Assembly: GCA_007844125.1 (NCBI GenBank)
Contig: CM017563.1
Span: forward strand, 15,049,663 to 15,113,662
Source of the DNA: Sinonovacula constricta
Taxonomy: Eukaryota > Mollusca > Bivalvia > Cardiida > Solecurtidae
Length of the DNA stretch: 64,000 nt
Direction: 5' to 3'
Shown: positions 52,201 through 62,365 of the stretch, in pieces
How the letters are laid out: each line of letters starts with the position of its first letter
Position numbering within the stretch: the first letter of the stretch is position 1
Notes under the pieces: model-generated
Seen by the model: only the letters and a program-made list of their open reading frames with translations
Databases searched by the model: none
What the model was told of the DNA's origin: nothing
Translations under genes and position numbers: made by a program

Positions 52201-54516
52201 ATAAAATAACTTGCCTAAAGTTATGAATGCAAAGCCAACAGCATATAAGTCATGAAAAGGTACCTGTTTATTTTTAAACAGCCCTCGTTCCAACATTTGC
52301 TCTCATTTGTATAAGAAGTTAAGATAAAGCCATCTCTAAATCCGGCAATATGTTGTTGTTGCTGCTGATGCTGCTGCCTCTCATGCTGTTAGGGTTGTTG
52401 TTTATGCTGTTGGTCGTGTTGTTGTTGTTGGTGGTGGTGGTGGTGGTAATGTTTCGAGGAAGCAGTGGTTGTTTTACTTACCCGTACATAATCATGCAAC
52501 CGTACATCAGCCAATAGTTGAATAGCATGGCGCTGCCCGCGTACAGTGTCTGCAATGGTTTATGTACTGGCAAATATACCTCTTATTTGACTGGCTTGAT
52601 CTTAGCGTAATCAAGCACTTAGGTCTAGTAGCAGGAAATAATACATGTCATTGAGTAAGGTATTTTCTTTTACCTTTTTTTCTCTTAACTGTCTAAAATT
52701 TAACAATTTCGAGATTGCTTTTGATTAACCAAAACGTTTTACTATATTGATTTCAAATTGTGCAAGGTGTACTCTTTTTTTAAATCACTTTCTTATTTGT
52801 AAAAAAAAAATAGTGTCTAATTATTGTAGAAATAAAGCATACATGAAAACTGATAAAAGATGGTATGTATTTGTCTGAGCACCTACCTGAGCTACCGTGA
52901 GTAGAAATGAGAAAACTATGGCGCCCCATCTCACACCAAGCAGTCTATCTATTAGGTACCCGCCAAACAGAGAGGAAACGATAGAGGCCCACATATAGGC
53001 CGAGTACAGGCCCATGTACTTGGTCTCAGAAATGTCAAGGTCATTGAGTACATGACCTTGAAGAGCTGCCGTGCTTTCACCGGCAAAATAGTCCCCTAAA
53101 ATATAAAAAATATATGAAAAAAAGAGTATCGTTGACAAAACTGTTTAAAGTTAATGTTATTAAGGCTGCCTGCATTGCAGTTTTGCCTGAGTCTGTTGAA
53201 GTTCTTTCCCTTGAACCGACATAACTGTCGAATAGTCATTTTTCACGTTACATTGTTTTCCCTACTTTCGAAATGAAAGAAATATATTAGTTCTCTCCCT
53301 GGTGTATAGATAGTTTCATATACTTTATAAAAGAAATATTCCTAACTTTATTTTTAAATTTGCTAATTTTTATAAAAGTACTCGAGCACTTTAACCCATT
53401 CTTATTTCAATCAATAAGTTTCAATTTTGTGTGCATGTTCAAGTCATAAGTGTTCAAAAAAAATATAAAGGTGACAAATCATATTTTCTACTGTAACTTT
53501 ATACCAGATACCTTCCCAAAAATGAGATAGCAAGGCAGAATTTAAATGGTTAAATAGGGTAACGTCGATTCATAAAAGAAAAAAAATGAATTATGGAATA
53601 GGGCAGCTACTTTTTTATAATTGCAATCTACATCCTATTGTTGCAAGCTATATTATCAAAATAACGCAATACTCAGTTCTTTTCTCTGACAAAAATGTCT
53701 CACAGAACAGCTGCGATTTCTTATTATTGCTATCTACACTATCGTACCCATACAAATGCATTTTCATTAAAGGCACCGCCTCCAGAGCGGCGCAAATTAT
53801 AGGTACAATTTTTAGAATATCCATAGTCTATGAAAACACCGAGCACAAAATTTCATGAAAAACTTAAATATTTTTTCTTGTTTAAGTATTTAGCATATAT
53901 TTCATAGATAGTTTCCACATAATGAAGATCCCTTATCTTGGCAGGCATCTTTGATGGCAACTTCAAGTGATTTTAAGATTAATTGTATAGAAGCGCAAAA
54001 TTTGTTTTATTGTAATTTCTTCATTTGTGGTCCAAAAGTTAAAAGCTATACTCCATTGGAAAGCTCTTGAAATTCATATTTTTCAAATGCAATATTTTTA
54101 AAATTGATAATTGCATAAAAAATGAATACACAAAAATAAATAAAATTATTGGCACATCCTAAAACAAAATGAACAGCGAAACTTCTTTGTTTGTATATAT
54201 GTTTACCTTTTAAACTATCAAAATATATGTTTTGATATTTAAAATACTTCATTAAAGCTGTTAAAGTTAAAAAAGCTGACTTACCTATACCCGCGATGCA
54301 AATAAATACCAACATAACATATCTGTAGCGAGACTTTCCTGGGTTATAGAACCCGACACTGTCGATGTTATTTTCTTCGTTTCCAACAGCGACAGCTTCG
54401 GAAATTTGTCCTTGTCCGAGTAATGGCTCACTGACTTCAGAAGACCCATTTTGCCCCAAATGAGCTTCTTCGTCATGTTGTGAATCTTCTGACTGGAGGT
54501 CGGTAGGTTGTTTCAT
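41632..54516 (-). CDS. MFSD1: MFSD1-like major facilitator transporter, 13 exons, intact
   Basis: Predicted lysosomal MFS transporter. Vertebrate MFSD1 is a lysosomal dipeptide carrier that works with GLMP. Exons in transcript order: 54285-54516, 52887-53095, 52482-52549, 51638-51746, 51154-51247, 49386-49496, 48789-48897, 48059-48115, 47412-47568, 45183-45280, 43617-43729, 43142-43189, 41632-41729. All introns are GT-AG, phases are compatible throughout, and the sum is 1503 nt (500 residues plus stop), close to vertebrate MFSD1 (about 465). Residues 1-66 are a polar tail with an EPLLGQ dileucine-like patch that is not a strict acidic-dileucine motif. The MFS signature GGYLIDRLLGVR is at residues 122-133 and its second-half counterpart FGLVVDKVGRN at 343-353. 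LGTAYG crosses exons 10-11. The C-terminal tail is acidic. Exon 13 rests on phase, acceptor and reading frame only and is the least certain. The start is the first in-frame ATG of a long exon. A damaged tandem copy lies downstream. Confidence 0.93.
41966..42170 (+). mobile_element. SINE with tRNA-like head and body
   Basis: Head GACGGAGCGTTGGCTCC and GTGGGTGCAAACCGG, then linker CTCTTGCTAATATTCAAG, then body AGGATAATGTGACT and GGTATCATGC. It confirms that head, linker and body belong to one element. Intron 12 of the MFSD1-like gene. Confidence 0.65.
42625..42780 (+). mobile_element. SINE fragment, rearranged
   Basis: GGTATGGTATCACGCGGACA, AGCAGCACTATATTTGC and TAGAACGATAAATCC of the SINE body, then CTTGCTGGTCGTAGAACTAC, which normally lies at the other end. 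Confidence 0.5.
42905..43030. repeat. Two-copy direct repeat, about 65 bp
   Basis: GAAGTCTTCACACG...AAAATAAAACAC and GAAGACTTCACATG...AAAAGAAAACAC in intron 12 of the MFSD1-like gene. It gives a spurious minus-strand ORF. Confidence 0.6.
43268..43410. repeat. About 43-bp tandem repeat, three copies
   Basis: Three near-identical copies containing CTTTCACCTACAATGT and CTTTAATACCAAGC in intron 11 of the intact MFSD1-like gene, just upstream (on the gene strand) of exon 12. Confidence 0.85.
43855..43905 (+). repeat. Core fragment of the 550-bp repeat
   Basis: AGAGCAAACCCTACGG then TTACCTCCCTTGAACGGTCA, the core motif without the rest of the element. Confidence 0.55.
44034..45182 (-). repeat. 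56-bp minisatellite built on the exon 10 splice donor
   Basis: Intron 10 of the intact MFSD1-like gene. Regular 56-bp units occupy about 44,640-45,030, with diverged copies at 44,034-44,080, 44,540-44,640 and 45,030-45,180. On the gene strand each unit carries CACCGCGTATGGCA followed by a GTATGT donor and TTATAGTGAA. The true exon 10 end is CACCGCGTACGGCAT followed by GTATGTTAT and then TTATAGTGAA. The repeat is therefore a multiplied copy of the last exon bases (encoding TAYG) plus the donor. Most units also have a TTCAACAG or TTTAACAG acceptor-like site about 20 bases before the donor. Confidence 0.88.
45352..45813. mobile_element. MITE with inverted ends, copy 1
   Basis: Left end TGTGGTATTCGACAGTTTG and right end (reversed) AGGTAGTATCCGACATTTTG. 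It lies in intron 9 of the MFSD1-like gene. A second, right-truncated copy starts at 45,841 (GTTGTATCCCACAGTTTGTC) and runs to about 46,250, sharing GACTGTGCAGCGTGGC with the copy at 57,553. Confidence 0.6.
46640..47070 (-). mobile_element. Dispersed 550-bp repeat, inverted copy
   Basis: On the minus strand it reads CTTACCGTCTTGGAACGGCC, GGTTTTTACAGTGC and the GACGTCATTGAAAAACAATG-type block, in the order seen at 20,430-20,650. Intron 9 of the MFSD1-like gene. Confidence 0.75.
48228..48560 (+). mobile_element. SINE body joined to a tRNA-like sequence
   Basis: SINE body remnants (GATATTGTGACTAGATGTGG, ACAGTGAAGGCAGC) run into GCTATAGCTCAAGTGGTAAA (A box) and, about 120 bases later, CCGGGTTCAGTCCCTGGGC (B-box-like). 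The B box is too far from the A box for a functional tRNA. Intron 7 of the MFSD1-like gene. Confidence 0.6.
49115..49335. repeat. TTG-rich low-complexity sequence
   Basis: Several TTG runs and a short duplication (GTTAACGCATATGCTAGTTG and GTTAACTCGTACGCTGGTTG) in intron 6. Confidence 0.7.
49491..50019 (-). repeat. 35-bp minisatellite built on the exon 6 splice acceptor
   Basis: About 15 units of 35 bp in the 3' end of intron 5 of the intact MFSD1-like gene, running straight into exon 6. On the gene strand each unit reads TGTGTATGTTGCAG, then GAGCCAG, then GTCAGTTTGTTTG. GAGCCAG is exactly the first 7 bases of exon 6 (49,496-49,490), so every unit repeats the acceptor plus the exon start and adds a donor-like GTCAGT. 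One unit near 49,880 is disrupted by an A-rich stretch. Because 35 is not a multiple of 3, all minus-strand frames stay open and create long Cys-rich spurious ORFs. Confidence 0.9.
50852..51105 (+). mobile_element. hAT-like MITE, about 250 bp
   Basis: Left part CAGGGGAGGAGTCAG, GAATCAAGATCCATTCA and TAAATATACACAGTAAG match the reverse of 21,076-21,200. The right part ends TACCTGGATCCATTCCAGG. It lies about 50 bases from exon 5 of the MFSD1-like gene. Confidence 0.5.
52350..52450. repeat. TTG/CTG/GGT-rich microsatellite
   Basis: Mixed trinucleotides ending in GGTGGTGGTGG, about 35 bases from the exon 3 donor of the MFSD1-like gene. Confidence 0.85.
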
Positions 54517-55970
54517 TCTGGTGTATTCTCTTTATTCATCCGTGATTAAAATTTTATTTTCAACAATTATTTACATATTGTTCACTTAAATACCCTCTGT
54601 TTACTAGAATACACAATATGTCGTGAGTTTATTCTATTGGTGTTCAAACATTTGTGTCGATGGTTGACCGATAAAAACTTACACCCTCTGCTGCTACATA
54701 TATGTCCATAATTACACATATGCCTTTCAATTGCATAATTACAACTTACAAAAAGTCTCTCTTAGTTTTCATAAAGAACGGTCATATTAAAAAAAATCTT
54801 TTTATGTCAACCATTTTGTTTCTTTTCCCTATTTATATACACAACGTGTTTGGCCGGGATTAAAATGCTGTGACAAAATTTGACATATGAAATGTTTAAA
54901 TGTTCCGCCTATAAATAAATCTTATATACGCTCTTGTCTTGACAGGAAGAGCGATTACAACTCATCATATGTTATCAGTAAGACACGAGATTAAAATCGT
55001 TGATGGTAAGAAGGAGAATCCATCCTATTTTATATGCATGGGATTGTTTCCTTTTGATGTAACAGGTAATTTGTCGCAGTATAGAATATGATCCTTGTCC
55101 ATGATATGTGTTCTGGCGTGCGTTCAGTAGAAGCCAACGTTCGCTAACGTTAGCGAACAGTAACTAACACAATCGGAACATCTCGGATTTTTCACGATTC
55201 ATCTTTCGAATGTATGTAGGTAGTCGGATCACCCCGGCCATTTCCCTCAATGAGACTCCTTTTGTAACAGATGTCAAAACAAAGACGGCAGCATTGATGA
55301 CAGCTTACTACAGTACGATGCCTGCAAAAACTTCAATTTTTTAATTCTTTAAATTTAAATCATCCAATTTTAATTTGCCCGGCGCAGCTGTTAAACGATG
55401 ACATTGTTTATGTTTTGTGCGAAGTACATATAAGATATATTGTTCTTCCGATCTCCGGCGAACTAAACGATCGTGATTTCAGTAAGTGATTTCAGTAAGT
55501 ATCATTGCACCAGATACATCCGAGGGATGATTGACTTGTCCCGAGGATGGAATTACCCGAGGAGTTCCGGCTACGTTAGCGGCAAACAGGGTTACTAGCT
55601 AATGTTCGCTTCTATTTAACGCAAGCCAGGTGAGACAGTTTAAGTATTGGAAAACGAACTTTGATCGTAAACGTATGTCGATAAAAACAAAAACAAAAAT
55701 GTTCATACTATGACAAGTAAAGAAACGTGAGTGTTTTGGCGTAGAATGGAAAGCTCGTTGGTGAAGGGCAGGATTAAACTTTTATATCAGAGTTGTTAAT
55801 CCGAGCTGAGAATATCTTTATTTTTTAATCTTTCATTTAAATTATTGTCCATTCTTTGTGTTTGTGAATAATACAATTATTATAATTAATATTCCAGTTT
55901 CTATTAATCTTTGAAGCATTTTCTATATATTGCTTTGTAACTTCTGATTTCCATTAAGATAAGTGTTGTT
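54517..55970. other. Sequence 5' of the intact MFSD1-like gene
   Basis: It should hold the promoter and 5' UTR, but no TATA box or start-site motif stands out. A short direct repeat GTGATTTCAGTAA occurs twice near 55,470-55,500. Confidence 0.4.
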
Positions 55971-56047
55971 GTAGTGTTGGTGGTTGTAATGATAGTAGTA
56001 GTGGTGATGGAGGTTGACAAGGTGGTGGTGGTATTGGTTGTGTTGGA

Positions 56048-56150
56048 ATTTGTTTATCAACCCATCAACATTTTTCAGTTATATGGAGACAGTGTCCACT
56101 TAAAACAGATATAGTGCTGCCTTAACTCTGTATAGCTTGCCGTGAATACA
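56048..56150 (-). mobile_element. SINE body fragment
   Basis: TTTCAGTTATATGGAGACAG, AGATATAGTGCTGCC and TATAGCTTGCCGTGAA match 187-330. Confidence 0.7.
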
Positions 56151-56524
56151 ATGCATTAGACTACCGTCAGGTGGTTGGGATGGGTGGTGTGAGAAGGTGA
56201 TGAGGTGGGGTGAGATAGGGTGAGGCGGTAAAGTTGTGGGGTTAGGGTGGGCTATTGGTGTTATTTGGTAGTGGACTGTGGTTACGGAGGTCGTGTTTGA
56301 TTATTTTGCTTTTTACACACTTTGAAATTTGAACAATAATAAACAATGAGAATCATCTCTTTAACAAAATGATACACTATCGATCACCTTATATCAATCT
56401 CCCTTCTATACCTTATCATTAAGTCCAATATTAAATTATCCAATAGGACATCAAAGGAAATCCCCTCACCTGCTATATTTGTCTTAAACCTCCTAAGTGA
56501 CTCTGTGCCACAAACAGAATTTAA

Positions 56525-56778
56525 AGGTGGTATCCGACAGTTTGGACCAAAGATTTTTTTCTCATATAACCAAGTCATTGTTACCTGACAAGGTACGAAT
56601 GTCCATTTAGATTGATTTACTTCTCGATTAGAACAGTCCATCAATATAGATTGTATTCAAAATAGTCATTATTTACACTACAGTATGAGTTCAGGCAGAA
56701 AAAGAAATTTTCCAAAGCATTGGTAAGAGATATTGTTACATGAATTTGATACAGGCAAACTGTCTGCTACTACCTTTA
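56525..56778. mobile_element. MITE, about 250 bp, with TTAA flanks
   Basis: Left end AGGTGGTATCCGACAGTTTG and right end (reversed) AGGTAGTAGCAGACAGTTTG, each flanked by TTAA. Shares internal TATTGTTACATG with 22,955-23,163. Confidence 0.65.
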
Positions 56779-57552
56779 ATATAAGTCCTTTATAGCGTCA
56801 TGCTCCCCAGCGAACGATAAATATCCTGATCGGGCATCTTTCAAGTACTGTTTGCCATTCAATCTGTATCGACTGCTACCGACCGAACGATAAAAATACG
56901 TTAATGTATAGTCACAAACAAACAGAAAGTAGCCTGGTCGAGCAGATTTTGAAATGCAATGACAAAAAAAAATCGTAAATTTACAATGCAGGGCACTCAG
57001 TAGCAAACAGTAAATATCCTAAACGGAAAGACTTCAGGTATGATTTGTTTTTTTAATCTGTGTCGTTTACTACCTACCACGTGCAAGTCTAAAATAAACT
57101 TACAGTGCAGTGCACTCAGTAGGAAGCAGTGACAATCCTGATTAGACAGCTTTCAGGCATGATTTGTCATTTAATCTGTGCCATTTGCTTTCAACCACGT
57201 TTAGTGATACATATCGTATAATTGATAATGCATGACACTTAGTGTCAAATAGAAAAGATAGAAAAGATGGCTTATTTTGGTTATTTGAGAAAAGAAATTT
57301 TGATCCAAACTGTCGAATACCTTCGTTTACGTTGAATATGCTTTTTGTTATGTTAGCTCTTGCACTGTTAATCACAAAACTATCAGGCTCAGGTAAATAG
57401 CTTAGATCCAGATCAGCCAGCGCTCATTCCACTGGGAGCTGTCTGATCAGGATTCAAACTATCTGCTGCAAGATCTTTATCTATATATAAACATGGCTTC
57501 CTATGCATGAAATGTTGGCCATAATGGCGAATTCCAGCTACTTGTTGATTGA

Positions 57553-58043
57553 AGGTGGTACCCGACAGTTTGCCTATACCAAATATATGTACCAAAATCT
57601 GACCTCTGTTTGGGGTATTTGTGCATAATTTCGGCAGAAACAATCATGCTTTAGTCTAAACTTCGGCGATGCTCAACAGTATCTCACTTTTGGTGCAGTA
57701 AAACTCGTTAATCAACGCTTAAAATGTTCATTCTTTTCAAATCTATAAATAAGAAGATTGGGATTCCTACTAAAAATAGACATTGGTGTCACAGCGAATG
57801 ACGTGGATGAACTACAACATAAGTGGTCACGTGGTTTTCTTAGTTTAAAAATAGCTAACTGTGCAGCGTGGCGCAGATAGGAAATACATTTTTGTAATGA
57901 CGATTTAGGCGTTATGGTTTACTTTTCAGACAGCTGTATGACATCAATAAACAACATTCTGCGATATCTATTTAGGTAATAATAGTTTATTAAGATGATT
58001 AATGAAAATATTTTAGGCCAAATACCACGGATACCACCTTAAA
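57553..58043. mobile_element. MITE, about 490 bp
   Basis: Left end AGGTGGTACCCGACAGTTTG and right end (reversed) AGGTGGTATCCGTGG. The interior has AGCTAACTGTGCAGCGTGGC, shared with 46,140. Confidence 0.65.
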
Positions 58044-58724
58044 GGAAGACCACAGACAAAAGTCTCGGTAGAACCACCCGCGCACAGCAGGTCAGCCAAA
58101 AGTACTCCCTTCATGCTAATTCTCAGCCCGGTCGAGCCTGGACGGATACGTTTAGAGCTTTCTGTTACTAAATCTTATTTAGTCAGGTAAAGAGTACATA
58201 TGTCGTTAAGTTGCCACTTACTACTCCCACACGTGCTTAATATTTTATTTACCCTTATCATGCTGTAATGATTAATGAAAAATACCAAACCTTAGTTATA
58301 CATGTATGCAAACAACTAAATTCAAAGGTAGGAAGATAAACTGCTTCAGATTCTGCTGCAACTAAAGTATAATTTGGTCAGAGAGCTACCCCTGTCCAAC
58401 CAAACCCACCTTCACCCCCAACCCCCACCCCACCCCAACCTCACAACGGAAGATGATTGGTCAGGACCTGAACGTTTTATCTTAGCATAATCAGCTTGTG
58501 CTCGAATTATTATTATTCAGTATGGAGTACAAACGTCGTAAATTATCACTTGCGAATCCCAATAGTGATTAATATTTCATACCTTGCCTTTTATTGTCGA
58601 TATTGTTAGGTTCGTGGCGTTTGAACAAAACAACAATTTTATTATATGTCAGAGAAGAGAGGAAAGGTGTTTGTGCAAAAAACTTCTGTTGTATCTCATA
58701 GGTGAAAAAATAACTGTAGAAACA

Positions 58725-58805
58725 AAAACATCCACAGAATAATGGTTATAACGTCTTGATCGGGTGTTGGGGCTTAGGCCGCGGGTTCGAACCCCAGACC
58801 ACCAA
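58725..58805 (+). mobile_element. tRNA-like sequence, probably SINE-derived
   Basis: ATGGTTATAACGTCTTGATC is followed by CGCGGGTTCGAACCCCAG, a perfect B box with a matching T-stem. The A-box side is degenerate and no full acceptor stem is seen, so it is not called a tRNA gene. Confidence 0.45.
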
Positions 58806-59564
58806 TCAGATTTTAACCTGTCGGCAAAACTATTAAACATAAAATTGTTCCAGGTAGTTAGTACTAGTTATTATCCGAGCGCTGAATCTGCCCAAAATGA
58901 TCAATAAATCAAAAATATATAAGTCATAAATAAATCAAAAGTATTTGTGTCCTTGTCGGCTTTGTTAATGGATTTAACATGAATTAAAAAACAAACGAAA
59001 AAAGAACCATGTGGTTTTTTTCTAAATCCGCGGTGCATTGTGGTGTATATCGTTCACGTAAATTTTAGATTGTTTTACCTCACCTGTCTACAATTGTTCA
59101 ACATTTACATTTTCAGTAAATATTCAAGTGATTTGAAAGTTATCTTTCCCATATAAAAAAAGCTGACCAAATACAACAAACACATTATGCATGCGTTGCC
59201 AATTGTTCGTGTTGTCGATAAAGCAACGCTAGAGATCACTAGGCTACTTGAAATTTATGTTTTCGCGATATATACACTACAATAAGTTTCGGTCGCATTG
59301 CACTTCTGAAGTACAGAAACATTTATGCTCTCATCGGAAAGATTAGGATTTCTAGCCGCCCTATATGACCAGTTGTGTAGGTTGTATAGAGTTTGCATTT
59401 TTCAGAGAGATTATGAAATAGCAAACAAGTATTAAATAAAGTTGTTGTGTGTTTATAATAGAGAAAAGATGTTCTGAATTAAATGTTTACTATGTGTTAA
59501 TGTTTGTTTTGTCTTGTTTTTGTTCTTGAAATACTTATTTTTCGACCATTTATGATCAATATAG

Positions 59565-59640
59565 CGATGTCCAGCTATTTGGTGGAGGAAGATCCTAGAC
59601 TTATTTCGTGGTAGAACCACCGGCGCGCAGCAAGTCAAAT
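59565..59640 (+). mobile_element. SINE body fragment, second family
   Basis: GCTATTTGGTGGAGGAAGAT, GTGGTAGAACCACCGGCG and CAGCAAGTCAAAT match the body at 26,615-26,690. Confidence 0.55.
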
Positions 59641-61186
59641 GGGGTCAAAAAAAGAGGTCACTAGGTCAAAATAGGTGAGCAATTTTGGGCCATCTTGTTA
59701 ATATTTCATTTTGTAAAAATCAATAATTTCTGTAGCGCAATTTATGTTTTGCCTGACATGTTTTATTCATGTTTGTAAGGCACAAAACTGCATGGATCAA
59801 TTATGTGGATGCAAGCCATCGTTTCAGTTGTCTTTAATCGTGGCCTTTTTTTAAGTGGTATAGAGACAATATCGGATTCCTCTGTAAAATGTGGTTTGAA
59901 GTCTTAATCCGAAATCAGCAATGAAGAAAATGCTTGAATGTGTTGCTGTTTAAAATACAATTCAATACAATTGCTCATTTTCCTTTTGACATTTTATGTT
60001 GAAAGTGCGAGCTTAAATCGATGAGTTTGCTTTTCATTATAATCCATTTAGGGCACTTTTTGCCATATTTGTTATATTTAATCTGATATATTCACATATT
60101 TTCAGGAAAAAAAGAAAAGAAATTGAAGTGTTTTTTTTAAATAATCCTTTTGACCAAATCCGATAGGGGTCGCTTTAAACCCTTAACGACGGAACAGTTA
60201 TCATCGGTATACCTTTATCTTGATACGACATTGAAGTACCATGTCCTTATCTAAAGTGGAAGGCTATCTATGTTTATTGCTGGCGTTTAGAACAGACTTC
60301 CGCTGTACTTGAGAGCTAGAAATTCGGAGAAAGTCGACAACATCCATTTTTAGAAAATTCTTTTTGTTTATTTTAAATACAAATACACACACACGCATGC
60401 ACGCACATACGCACATATGTTCGCGTACAGACGCACGCACAAAGTACGCACGCACACGTGCGTGCACACAAACAAACATAAAAGTATATAGTTTTTAGTC
60501 GTTGATATTTGTATATTAACAGTTTTTTTTGTCCTAGTTTTGCTATGACTGTCTATTTGACTACGTCAGCTTTTCTTTTAAAGAAAGTAAGTAGAACTTG
60601 GATAATTTGTCGTGTTTCTATACATACATTTATAAGATTATATGTAAGATGCAGAAATAGTTAACTGCATGGGCAAAAGGAAAATTACTTTTAACAACAT
60701 GAGTGAGAATGTAAATTTTATTGACAAGAGAACACCATGCTAAAATCGCGATATCTCTTAAGTTGTGTGGAAATGGCGCAAAAAGTATTTGATATTAGAA
60801 CGTCATTTTGTTTTAACAAGCCAGACAACATGGTTTAATGGTTTAAATAGGCTAGACAAAGTAGTTTACGGTCACGTGCGTGAGATGCACGTGCGCTTTG
60901 CTTGTAACAGCTGTCATTATCCGTCAATGAAAATGTTGATAATTTCAAATAAAGTTTGAAAAAATGATAATTACCATGTAAGCAGTTTTCCAAACTGCAG
61001 TTACAAAATTATATTTACAACTTCTAAAACAACTATATCTACATGTACTTCAAAGTTTAGAAAAAAAAACAAAGGGCGCTTTATAGCAACAAGATGAATA
61101 AAGAAAATATTATGAAAAAGATGCTACTAAACAGCTTCTAGTAACTTCTAGACCAACGATATTTACTTGCATGTTTTCCGTGTTGT
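59641..61186. other. No gene recognised
   Basis: Only an imperfect CA/ACGC-rich stretch (60,384-60,478) and a small palindrome around CACGTGCGTGAGATGCACGTG (60,874-60,894) stand out. Confidence 0.5.
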
Positions 61187-61192
61187 TTTATT
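61187..61192 (-). promoter_or_regulatory. Candidate poly(A) signal of the FAM43-like gene
   Basis: AATAAA on the minus strand, about 320 bases past the stop codon. It is the first canonical signal I noticed downstream. Position only, no transcript evidence. Confidence 0.35.
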
Positions 61193-61513
61193 AGTGACAC
61201 GTCAGTGTATGTAACAATTGAATTATTATCATTTTCCTGAATTTCATATTTCTAATAATGTTAATATTTTATCATAACTTTATATCTTGGACTTCTGTTC
61301 TGTACCTCTCTTTTCTACAAATCTAGCATTTATAAACAAATTACAACTACAGTTGATTTCCGAACATTTCGACAAAACAAAATCAAAGATGCGCAATAAC
61401 ATTCTAGTATGTTAAGAACAGTGTACTTTGTGCATGTATATACATCTTCGTTAAAGTTAAACACTTACTTTAAAGAATATACACGTTAACACTTTTTATA
61501 TCTATAAGTTATT

Positions 61514-62365
61514 TCAGAACCTCTCTTCTGCTATTGTCACGTGCAGCTCATTCAACTGAGCTGCAGGTGGAATGCAATCGCGGACACTTGCATTTTCATT
61601 TATTCCATTAACCTTCTGCGCATTTTGTCCATTTGTATTCCCTTCAGGTTTACCCACACTTTCCTCGTCGTCGCGGAATGGCCCACTTTTCTCTTCGTCT
61701 TTGCGAGTTAACCCACTTTTCTCGTCGTCCGTACGAGTTTGCACATTTTTCTCATCGTCTTTATGGGTTTGCCCACCTTTCTTGGCGTGATTATCATTTT
61801 GAGGTGGTTGCTTACTAACAGTGTTATTTTCCGTCGAATTGTACGCATGATTCACAGCAATAAGTGTTTTTTTGGCAATAGACTGTGACCGCTGCTGTTT
61901 CTCCGAGTTACGAACACTCTTGGTCCGGTTGGCCTTCCAGTCGGTATACGCCGCTTGGAAGGCGCGTGTTAGCACCAATGACATCGACCGCGCTTTTGCA
62001 GTGTTGCTGCAAACAACTGCATGAACCATTAATGGCTGATCAGGGGAATCTTTATGAATCCATGAAAATATTTTATCGTTCAGAGAAACTTCGACATTGC
62101 AGAACGAGATCTTATCAATGTCAAACACTTTTACTGGCTGTTTTTTGTTGTCAAGCGACTTCACTTGCAGGCCGGAAGTCGTGATTTTGATTCGAACGTT
62201 CTCCAGTAGATGGTGCTCCTTACTGTTGTCCCAAAGACGTTGCACGAATGGGGTTGTGCAGCCTTTGCCGCATGCCGTGAAAGTTTCGATGCGACCGATA
62301 TAGCGCACTGTGAACGACGGATCAGGGTCCGTAATTCGTATCCGGTTTTTCAGTGCGTTAAACAT
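61514..62365 (-). CDS. FAM43A: FAM43-like PTB-domain protein, single exon
   Basis: Intronless 283-residue protein. Residues about 15-145 form a phosphotyrosine-binding (PTB/PID) domain of the FAM43 type: DPSFTVRYIGR at 15-25 (the YLG strand), GKGCTT at 33-38, FSWIHKD at 100-106, VHAVVCS at 114-120, and a C-terminal helix ARSMSLVLTRAFQAAY at 125-140. FAM43 proteins are poorly characterised adaptor-like proteins, and human FAM43A is about 423 residues. This one is shorter because it starts almost at the PTB domain and has a different tail. Residues about 198-237 are four imperfect 10-residue repeats of the type T-R-K-D-D-E-K-S, matching a 30-bp DNA repeat. The rest of the tail is polar and probably disordered. 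The start context ACCATGT is favourable. FAM43A versus FAM43B orthology cannot be decided from the sequence. Confidence 0.9.
   Translation of the reverse strand: MFNALKNRIRITDPDPSFTVRYIGRIETFTACGKGCTTPFVQRLWDNSKEHHLLENVRIKITTSGLQVKSLDNKKQPVKVFDIDKISFCNVEVSLNDKIFSWIHKDSPDQPLMVHAVVCSNTAKARSMSLVLTRAFQAAYTDWKANRTKSVRNSEKQQRSQSIAKKTLIAVNHAYNSTENNTVSKQPPQNDNHAKKGGQTHKDDEKNVQTRTDDEKSGLTRKDEEKSGPFRDDEESVGKPEGNTNGQNAQKVNGINENASVRDCIPPAAQLNELHVTIAEERF

Noticed and set aside
58725..58805. tRNA gene
   Set aside because: The B box and T-stem are good, but the A-box side and acceptor stem do not form a cloverleaf. The same reasoning applies to 20,125-20,220 and 41,966-42,040.
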